From contig JAMOPK010000342.1 in NCBI GenBank assembly GCA_027064565.1, positions 1-7,656 of the forward strand: a DNA stretch of 7,656 nt. The letters are read 5' to 3'. This document shows, in pieces, positions 1 to 5,044 of this stretch; within the stretch, counting starts at the first letter, position 1; each line of letters begins with the position of its first letter. The translations under genes were made by a program, and so were the position numbers. Below the pieces are notes generated by a model. That model saw nothing but the letters and a program-made list of their open reading frames with translations. It ran no database searches and was not told the DNA's origin. Source of the stretch: Caldifarciminota bacterium (lineage in GTDB: Bacteria > Hydrothermota > Hydrothermia > B15-G9).

Positions 1-894
1 TCGACAGCGCTGCTGTCCATAGCGCTAAGAAGGGCCTTCAACCTCTTCCACAGCGCCAACGTCACCGCCGCAATGACTTTCGAGGCAACGAACGGGGTTG
101 CAGAGGAGTTTATCGACGAGATCGGTCAGATAAGGCCGCATTCCGGCATCTCCGAGGTGCTGAGGGAGTTCAGGAGGCTCATCGAAGGCTCACAGTTGAC
201 CGGCGGCGAGAAGGTCAGGGTTCAGGACGCCTATTCGATCAGGTGTGTGCCGCAGGTTCACGGCGCGGTTTACGACGTCCTCCAGTTCGTGAAATCGATT
301 GTGGAGACCGAGATCAACTCAGTGACCGACAACCCGATAGTGTTCCCCGACGGCCGTGTGGTATCAAACGGCAACTTTCACGGCCAGCACGTCGCTTTTG
401 CAGCCGACAGCCTCGCCGCATCGATCACGACGCTCGGCTCAATCTCCGAGAGGCGGACGTTCAGGCTTCTGGACAGGGAATTGTCGGGCCTGCCGGCCTT
501 CCTCGTGGAGCAGGGAGGGCTGAACTCGGGCCTGATGATGCTTCAGGTCACGCAGGCCGCTCTGGTGTCCGAAAACAAGTCCCTCGCACATCCCGCATCG
601 GTGGACTCGATTCCGACATCAGCGGATCAGGAGGATTACGTTTCAATGAGCATGACGGCGGCCCTCAAGGCGATGCAGGTTGTGGAAAACACCGAGAAAG
701 TGGTCGCCATCGAGCTGATAGCCGCGCTCCAGGCCCTCGATTTCCGCGGAGTGGACAAAACGTCGCCCATCCTGCAACAGATCCATCGGGCGGCAAGGAA
801 AGAAATCCCCTACATAGCGAGCGACCGGGTCTATCAGAGCGACATTCAGAAGGCGCTGGAATTTATAACGAAAACGCTGCCGGAAATGGTGTAG
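1..894 (+). CDS. hutH: Histidine ammonia-lyase (MIO-type aromatic amino acid lyase), C-terminal part
   Basis: The reading frame is open from the first base and ends at TAG 892-894, giving 297 residues, about the last 60 percent of a family usually near 500 aa. The family removes ammonia from L-histidine to give urocanate, the first step of histidine degradation, in the cytoplasm. Counting from the window start, visible family motifs are QDAYSIRC (75-82), TDNP (109-112), GNFHG (124-128), NSGLM (175-179), SENK (190-193) and the block LAHPASVDSIPTSADQ running into EDYVSM (195-216). The Ala-Ser-Gly triad that forms the MIO cofactor and the main substrate-selectivity loop lie upstream of the window, so histidine rather than tyrosine or phenylalanine is inferred from overall similarity. 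QEDYVSM replaces the QEDHVSM I expect in HutH. No other hut gene is visible. It converges on der with 2 bases between stop codons and no visible terminator. Confidence 0.85.
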   Translation, partial: STALLSIALRRAFNLFHSANVTAAMTFEATNGVAEEFIDEIGQIRPHSGISEVLREFRRLIEGSQLTGGEKVRVQDAYSIRCVPQVHGAVYDVLQFVKSIVETEINSVTDNPIVFPDGRVVSNGNFHGQHVAFAADSLAASITTLGSISERRTFRLLDRELSGLPAFLVEQGGLNSGLMMLQVTQAALVSENKSLAHPASVDSIPTSADQEDYVSMSMTAALKAMQVVENTEKVVAIELIAALQALDFRGVDKTSPILQQIHRAARKEIPYIASDRVYQSDIQKALEFITKTLPEMV

Positions 895-896
895 AG

Positions 897-2198
897 CTAT
901 CTGCGCTTCTTTTTGCGGCGCTTTTCGACCTGTTTCCAGACTATCGGGGCGCCGAGGAACCCGAAGTTGTCCCTCACGTTGCGCTCAAGATACCGGATGT
1001 AGTGGCGAGGCAGTTCCTTTTCCACGACAAGCTTGAATTCCGGCGGCTGGACGCCGACCTGCGAGATGTCGAAAATCTGGTAGGGTGGACTGTATCGCTC
1101 AACGGCCTTCTCAATCACGTCGAGGAGCCGACGGGGATCCACCCGCTTTGACCATTCTTGATGGACTTTTTTGATGAGAACCTGCAGGTATTCAAGGTTT
1201 TCGCCTGTGCGTGCGGACGTGAAGATTTTGGGCACGAACTGTGCGAAAATCAGTTCCGACTGGATGTGCGGGAACAGCTCTTTGCGTTTGGTGTTGCTCA
1301 CGAGGTCGGCCTTGTTCAGGGCCACGATTGCGGCTTTGCCCTCCTCCAGAACCGTTCCCAGTATCCGCTTGTCCATTCGGGTGATGGGCTGTGATATGTC
1401 CATCACGACGATTATCACCTCACCGTAATGGAGTGACCTCATGCTCCGAAGGTGGGCGAAATACTCGATCTCATCCCTGTATTTGCGCTTAAGGCCTGCG
1501 GTATCGACGAAGATAAACTCATCCGTCTCGATGTCGATTGAGTCGCGGGTGGTGCCCGGCACCTCGGAGACCACGCTCACATCCTCGCCGATGATGGCGT
1601 TGAGCAGTGAGGATTTGCCAACGTTGGGCCTTCCCAGTATCGAGACCCTGATCTTCTCACCCGAATCGCTCTGCTCCACCGGCTGATAGCCCATGGCTTT
1701 GAGCTTTTCGACGACGACATCCAGGAGATCGCCGACCCCGTAGCCGTGTGCGGCCGAAATCTCGATGGGTTCGCCCATGCCTAACGCATAGAACTCCTCG
1801 ACCGCTTTTCTCTTGCCCTCGGTCTTGTTGGCGACAAGAATCACATCCTTGTTTTTGATCCTGAGCCATTCGGCGATCTCCTCATCGTAAGGCGTCAGGC
1901 CGGTTTTTCCGTCAACTAACAGGATCACAAGATCGGCATCCTCTACCGCCTTCTCGATGTGTTGCCTGACAACGGGCCAGATGGCGTCCTCTTCGGGCGG
2001 GAAGAGTCCGCCGGTGTCGATAAGCTCGAAGAGCATATCATCCCACTCAACGGGCTTGCGGATGCGGTCACGGGTGACGCCGGGCGTAGAATCCACCACG
2101 GCGAGCGGTTTGCCAACGATCCTGTTGAAAAGCGTCGATTTTCCGACGTTAACCCGTCCAACGATCGCCACCTGAGGCAATTTTTTTCTGTTTTCCAT
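897..2198 (-). CDS. der: Ribosome biogenesis GTPase Der (EngA), two tandem G domains
   Basis: This 433-aa protein is full length for Der, an essential GTPase that helps mature the 50S ribosomal subunit. G domain 1 shows a P-loop GRVNVGKS (14-21, with Val where Pro is usual), DTGG (61-64) and NKTE (124-127). G domain 2 shows GRPNVGKSS (189-197), PGTTRD (214-219), DTAG (232-235) and NKAD (295-298). The C-terminal KH-like domain, roughly 350-433, contains the typical PPEFKLVV and RYLERNVRDNFGF stretches and ends in a basic KRRKKKRR tail. The start is ATG at 2198, with GGAG (2211-2208) nine bases upstream and a TATAAT box behind it. The Glu in NKTE departs from the NKxD consensus for guanine recognition, though NKxE also occurs in some other Der proteins as I recall. 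Identification is secure. Confidence 0.97.
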   Translation of the reverse strand: MENRKKLPQVAIVGRVNVGKSTLFNRIVGKPLAVVDSTPGVTRDRIRKPVEWDDMLFELIDTGGLFPPEEDAIWPVVRQHIEKAVEDADLVILLVDGKTGLTPYDEEIAEWLRIKNKDVILVANKTEGKRKAVEEFYALGMGEPIEISAAHGYGVGDLLDVVVEKLKAMGYQPVEQSDSGEKIRVSILGRPNVGKSSLLNAIIGEDVSVVSEVPGTTRDSIDIETDEFIFVDTAGLKRKYRDEIEYFAHLRSMRSLHYGEVIIVVMDISQPITRMDKRILGTVLEEGKAAIVALNKADLVSNTKRKELFPHIQSELIFAQFVPKIFTSARTGENLEYLQVLIKKVHQEWSKRVDPRRLLDVIEKAVERYSPPYQIFDISQVGVQPPEFKLVVEKELPRHYIRYLERNVRDNFGFLGAPIVWKQVEKRRKKKRR

Positions 2199-2207
2199 GT
2201 TGTGTCA

Positions 2208-2237
2208 CTCCAGTGAATTTTAAGGTTTTGAATTATA
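2208..2237 (-). promoter_or_regulatory. Probable der promoter -10 box and ribosome binding site
   Basis: On the minus strand a perfect TATAAT lies at 2237-2232 and GGAG at 2211-2208, nine bases before the der ATG. No good -35 hexamer sits 16-18 bases upstream of TATAAT, and there is no extended TGn motif, so the promoter call rests on the -10 alone. If used, it gives a leader of roughly 25-30 bases and lets der be transcribed independently of the ATPase/nuclease cassette upstream. Confidence 0.45.
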
Positions 2238-2317
2238 AGCCATTATGCGGGGGAAAGGACGGGAAGTCATAGAGCACCACCTGCCAATGGTCTCAACAAC
2301 AATAATTCACTCAAACA

Positions 2318-2803
2318 TTATGTTTCCCCGGGATGTTCCAGATCCTGCTCAAATTTGGACTCCTTGATCAACAAATGGGCCCTTAACTCTTCTTTGAATC
2401 TACGTTTAAATCCCTGTATTTGAGTTGTAACCCGTGGAGCTCTATTGGAGAATATAGCATATGCAAATCTCTTTCTAAATCCGTTGCATCCGAGAATTTT
2501 TATAGAATTTTCCAGTTGTTCCATCAACCGTGACAACCTGGCGGTTTTGCCCTTCAGTTCCAGGAAATGTTCATCAAAACTCTTACCCTGAGGATAGATT
2601 AGTAAGTAATCGCACTTTTTCCCTTCTTTTATGGCACATCCATCAACCTTAATTTTGTATAATGTTTTCCTCTTCGGATTTTTAAATTTGATTTTTGTCC
2701 TGCCTTCCTCAATCAGTATGTTGCTATTTCCCACGATAGTAAGACATTCTTCATCTATTTTTCCCCTGCAGGGATAAAAATCACCTTTCATCATCGAATT
2801 CAA
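2318..2803 (-). CDS. Small predicted PD-(D/E)XK-like nuclease, partner of the upstream ATPase
   Basis: I do not recognise a named family for this 161-aa protein. The visible core is VDGCAIKEGKKCDYLLIY (53-70) followed by FLELKGK (80-86), giving Asp54 or Asp65 then Glu82-x-Lys84. This is the D...E-x-K arrangement of PD-(D/E)XK nucleases on two predicted strands. A helix with EQLENSI (95-101), a strand RFAYAIFSN (112-120), a basic helix TQIQGFKRRFKEEL (127-140) and a strand AHLLIKES (142-149) fit the rest of that fold. Nuclease activity is inferred, not shown. The start is uncertain. TTG at 2803 has GAGGAA (2819-2814) ten bases upstream, while ATG at 2794 or 2791 would begin inside the ATPase gene by coupling. 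The frame overlaps the ATPase stop by 23 bases (14 from ATG 2794), so the two are surely co-translated. Base composition is AT-rich like the ATPase gene. Confidence 0.75.
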   Translation of the reverse strand: MNSMMKGDFYPCRGKIDEECLTIVGNSNILIEEGRTKIKFKNPKRKTLYKIKVDGCAIKEGKKCDYLLIYPQGKSFDEHFLELKGKTARLSRLMEQLENSIKILGCNGFRKRFAYAIFSNRAPRVTTQIQGFKRRFKEELRAHLLIKESKFEQDLEHPGET

Positions 2804-4202
2804 TGCTTAAAAGTTCCTCAAATTCCATAGAAATTTTATCGGAGATATCGTCTATTATTGTCTGAGAGATAAGGCCAGTTTCTTTCTCCTGGATTCTATA
2901 GGCTCCTTTTCGGGGGTCAATAGCATAAGTCGAAATCCTATCCGGGGGTATCCATCTGTTTTGGGGAATGACATTCTTCAATTTCCCAAGTTTAGCTTCA
3001 TTCTGGCCGGATTTACTGGAAATATAGGCAGCGTATATCAAATTGTTAAACGATGTCAAAATGTAGGGGCTATGGGTGGTTATAAAAAATTTCAATCCGG
3101 GATTGGAATTGAACACTTCAGATATAAACTCCACCAGATGTTTCTGTGTCTCAGGGAAAAGATGAGTTTCGGGTTCTTCAAAAAACACAAAATTAGTGCT
3201 GGCTGTAATCTCTTGTGTAACCTCAAGATATTTAAGAACCATTAATACTGGCAGTAACTCCTGTTGCCCCGAAGATGCCATAAATAAAGGAACCTTTCTC
3301 AAATCGTTATGGAGCAAAAACTCCGTTTCTCTTTCGTAAATGTATTTTGCTTTAACGAACCTTTTAAACAAATCAGAAAATTTTTCAGTTTGAAACAAAG
3401 CTTTCGCATTCTCCCAGTGCTTACCAAAGTTAATAACAAATGGGTCTATCGTTACATCTGCTTCAAGTAACTTGAAGAAACTTTCTTTCAAAAGTGCAAA
3501 GAAACTCCTGCTTGCAGGTATAAATATGTTTTTCTCCTGATAAAGAACCAAAAGCTCGTGATAAACTACCTCATCGATGGATAAACGCTTATATCTTTCT
3601 TCAAGCCGTTTAAGTTTTTCCTCGATTTCTTGAATTTCATTCTGGAGTTGCAATATGTGTTCTAATACCTGTCGTTCCCTGGGCATATTGGAAAGTTCAT
3701 GGAGAAGTTTCTTTTTCTGATAAATGCGGCTATAAAGAGACTTTTGTTCCCATTTTAATTTTGAATATTCCTCGCGGATCTGAACGATCTTATGGAGATT
3801 CTCGAGGTCATCCTCTCCGCCTTCTATTTCAATATTCAGGTCAGGGGAACGTTTTAACTTAAATACCCGAAACAAAGTATTTGTTCGTCTATACTCAATG
3901 GAAAACTTCTCTGTCCACGATTCTGGAGGGAAGAAGCTTTTGAAAATGTTTATCTTAGCCGTTTCGAATCTCTTCTTAAAATCACCTGTCCAGGGTTTAT
4001 TTGAACCAGAAAATTTATCTGACCTTAATTCAGGCCTCAAAAGTGTAGAGACATTCCAGAAATCCTCGAAGAAATAAACCAATTTTGCGATAACACTTTT
4101 TCCGGAAGCCTGTGGCCCTATCAGAATGGTTATATCATTAACCTCAAGCTCAGCCGACTTTATTCCAGCAAAGTTTTCGATAACTAACTTTCTATCTCTC
4201 AT
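2781..4202 (-). CDS. AAA/ABC-type ATPase, SMC/Rad50/OLD-like, with short coiled-coil hairpin
   Basis: This 473-aa protein has the full set of ABC-type ATPase motifs: Walker A GPQASGKS (29-36), signature-like SSGQQE (310-315), Walker B NFVFFEEPETHLFP (337-350) and the H-loop TTHSPYIL (375-382). Between Walker A and the signature, residues about 134-208 are rich in Glu, Lys and Leu and look like two helices split by SNMPRE (171-176), a short antiparallel coiled-coil hairpin. This matches AAA_21/AAA_15-type ATPases related to RecF, Rad50 and OLD proteins. No TOPRIM domain is visible after the H-loop, so it is not a complete OLD or GajA protein; the nuclease is instead a separate overlapping gene downstream. 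ATG 4202 is the only possible start because an in-frame TAA lies at 4217-4215; no Shine-Dalgarno precedes it. Likely role: NTP-driven sensor or motor controlling the partner nuclease, probably in defence. ATPase class is secure; biological role is inference. Confidence 0.9.
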   Translation of the reverse strand: MRDRKLVIENFAGIKSAELEVNDITILIGPQASGKSVIAKLVYFFEDFWNVSTLLRPELRSDKFSGSNKPWTGDFKKRFETAKINIFKSFFPPESWTEKFSIEYRRTNTLFRVFKLKRSPDLNIEIEGGEDDLENLHKIVQIREEYSKLKWEQKSLYSRIYQKKKLLHELSNMPRERQVLEHILQLQNEIQEIEEKLKRLEERYKRLSIDEVVYHELLVLYQEKNIFIPASRSFFALLKESFFKLLEADVTIDPFVINFGKHWENAKALFQTEKFSDLFKRFVKAKYIYERETEFLLHNDLRKVPLFMASSGQQELLPVLMVLKYLEVTQEITASTNFVFFEEPETHLFPETQKHLVEFISEVFNSNPGLKFFITTHSPYILTSFNNLIYAAYISSKSGQNEAKLGKLKNVIPQNRWIPPDRISTYAIDPRKGAYRIQEKETGLISQTIIDDISDKISMEFEELLSIEFDDER

Positions 4203-4211
4203 GGCGAAATC

Positions 4212-4240
4212 ATGTTATAGCTGTCAATTTTTTTTGTCAA
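4212..4240 (-). promoter_or_regulatory. Predicted promoter of the ATPase/nuclease cassette
   Basis: On the minus strand a perfect TTGACA (4240-4235) is followed after 17 bases by TAACAT (4217-4212, 4 of 6 matches to TATAAT). The overlapping alternative TATAAC (4219-4214, 5 of 6) has a 15-base spacer. A second TTGACA lies at 4227-4222, 13 bases from the first. Only nine bases separate TAACAT from the ATPase ATG, so the transcript would start at or very near the start codon. Confidence 0.5.
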
Positions 4241-4320
4241 TTGAGGATTGAGGCAAGAGAGCGCAAAAAGCTGCATTGAGATTTTGCTCTGTTGTTTTTT
4301 CTTTTTGAGGCAAAGTAAAT

Positions 4321-4342
4321 TGACGGCCGTCCCCGGCCGTCA
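4321..4342. repeat. Perfect 9-bp GC-rich hairpin
   Basis: TGACGGCCG (4321-4329), loop TCCC, then CGGCCGTCA (4334-4342) form a perfect 9-bp stem. No T tract follows on either strand, so it is a poor intrinsic terminator. It stands out as a GC-rich island in AT-rich surroundings and could be a dispersed palindromic repeat or a protein-binding site. Confidence 0.6.
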
Positions 4343-4453
4343 GTCACTGGCACTCAATTTGCTCTCAGCCTCTCCGTATCCCTGCACCGAAGCAGAGCGG
4401 TCATCTGGTGGCTTCATGTTTGGAGTTGCCGGTTATGTTGGCCTGTTAGAGGT

Positions 4454-4504
4454 GTCGGGCGAGACGCCCGACCCACAATGACGCCCGACCCACAATGACG
4501 CCCA
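4454..4504. repeat. Hairpin followed by 17-bp tandem repeat
   Basis: GTCGGGCG (4454-4461), loop AGA and CGCCCGAC (4465-4472) form a perfect 8-bp stem. The unit ACGCCCGACCCACAATG occurs twice without a gap (4464-4480 and 4481-4497), and a third, degenerate copy begins with ACGCCCA at 4498-4504. The first repeat unit contains the right arm of the hairpin, so the tandem copies look like duplication of one half of a palindromic element. This has the look of a small dispersed intergenic repeat; other copies in the genome cannot be seen from here. Confidence 0.65.
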
Positions 4505-4790
4505 CCCCACCAGTCATCTGCTGACTCCCATAAGATGGGATTGCTACTAGTTCATGGATCGTATTGGTGCTTGGCTAAAGCCCGGACATGTTCCTTTACA
4601 GGCGACGCTTCTCTCTTTTTCCTCCTTTTCCGTGCAAGATTTATTTTACACAATTTTTTCCCTTATCCCCCTTGTACAGAGATAAAAAGAAAAAGGTATA
4701 AGATATTGAGGGCGTCAGGAGTAAAGATACCACCGTTTGTCCTGTCAGAGTCTCCTGTAGTGGAGTAATCCATTTTCAGAATATTGTAAT

Positions 4791-4985
4791 CCCTTGATTC
4801 TATGAATTTTCCTCAAATCCAACTGTCAAAATCAGGTATAACACAACAATCTACTGGATTAAGTCAAGTTTTGAGTTCGTTGGCAGTTCGTCCGATTGAA
4901 ATCACATTTCATTTTCTCTAAAATAAGTCCGTGAACGAAATGGATTACCGATTTTGGAGACAGGAAAATCATAGGAATTCAAGGG
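4791..4985. repeat. Imperfect inverted repeat, arms of about 23 bp
   Basis: The left arm 4791-4813 (starting CCCTTGATTC, ending TTTTCCT) matches the reverse complement of 4962-4985 (starting AGGAAAATC, ending TTCAAGGG) across its length except for three single-base gaps. The arms flank about 150 bases that include the predicted hisC promoter. A second, perfect 10-bp pair, TAATCCATTT (4766-4775) and AAATGGATTA (4938-4947), sits near the same places but is not nested with the first. No target-site duplication is visible. It may be a remnant of a small non-autonomous element or chance similarity in AT-rich DNA. Confidence 0.35.
4896..4924 (+). promoter_or_regulatory. Sigma70-type promoter of the hisC operon
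   Basis: TTGAAA (4896-4901, 5 of 6 matches to the -35 consensus) and TAAAAT (4919-4924, 5 of 6 to the -10) are separated by exactly 17 bases. Transcription would begin near 4931, giving a leader of about 113 bases before hisC that contains a terminator-like hairpin. Confidence 0.6.
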
Positions 4986-5007
4986 GCCGTGAAAAGCGGC
5001 CTTTTTT
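4981..5007 (+). terminator. Intrinsic terminator hairpin just upstream of hisC
   Basis: GGCCG (4985-4989), a seven-base loop and CGGCC (4997-5001) form the GC stem. It can be extended outward by two G-U and two A-U pairs, and six T residues (5002-5007) then ATTTTT follow. It reads in the same direction as hisC and ends 37 bases before its ATG. No gene precedes it on this strand, so it either ends a small untranslated transcript from the promoter at 4896-4924 or acts as an attenuator of the hisC operon. Confidence 0.7.
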
Positions 5008-5031
5008 ATTTTTGTAAAAACCAATTCTTCA

Positions 5032-5038
5032 GGGGAGG
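5032..5038 (+). promoter_or_regulatory. Strong hisC ribosome binding site
   Basis: GGGGAGG lies six bases before the ATG at 5045 and fixes the hisC start. Confidence 0.85.
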
Positions 5039-5044
5039 TTTACC

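Larger units (their letters stand above)
4203..5044. other. Long intergenic region without a convincing gene
   Basis: About 840 bases separate the divergent ATPase and hisC genes. The two frames longer than 70 codons in it give low-complexity, cysteine- and phenylalanine-rich translations with no motif and no ribosome binding site. The left half contains GC-rich palindromes and a tandem repeat in an AT-rich background. The right half contains an imperfect inverted repeat, a promoter and a terminator hairpin in front of hisC. I see no tRNA, rRNA, CRISPR array or transposase remnant. Confidence 0.7.

Noticed and set aside
243..1151. 302-codon plus-strand frame across hutH and into der
   Set aside because: Arg/Gly-rich shadow of the hutH frame that continues antisense through der; both real genes have strong family motifs.
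2313..2325. Palindrome AAACATTATGTTT at the end of the nuclease gene
   Set aside because: Six-base AT-rich arms overlapping the stop codon with no T tract; too weak for a terminator.
4248..4313. TTGAGGCAA occurring twice (4248-4256 and 4305-4313)
   Set aside because: Nine-base direct repeat in low-complexity AT-rich DNA without further flanking similarity.
4248..4481. 77-codon plus-strand frame in the intergenic region
   Set aside because: No ribosome binding site, low-complexity composition, and it runs through the hairpins and repeat; no recognisable motif.
4573..4582. GGCTAAAGCC mini-palindrome
   Set aside because: A stem of only 3-4 bp is expected by chance.
4535..4768. 77-codon plus-strand frame in the intergenic region
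   Set aside because: No ribosome binding site or motif; composition looks like translated non-coding DNA.
4203..5044. CRISPR array, tRNA or riboswitch in the long intergenic region
   Set aside because: The 17-bp units are adjacent with no spacers, no cloverleaf can be drawn, and no T-box or other leader signature that I know is present.
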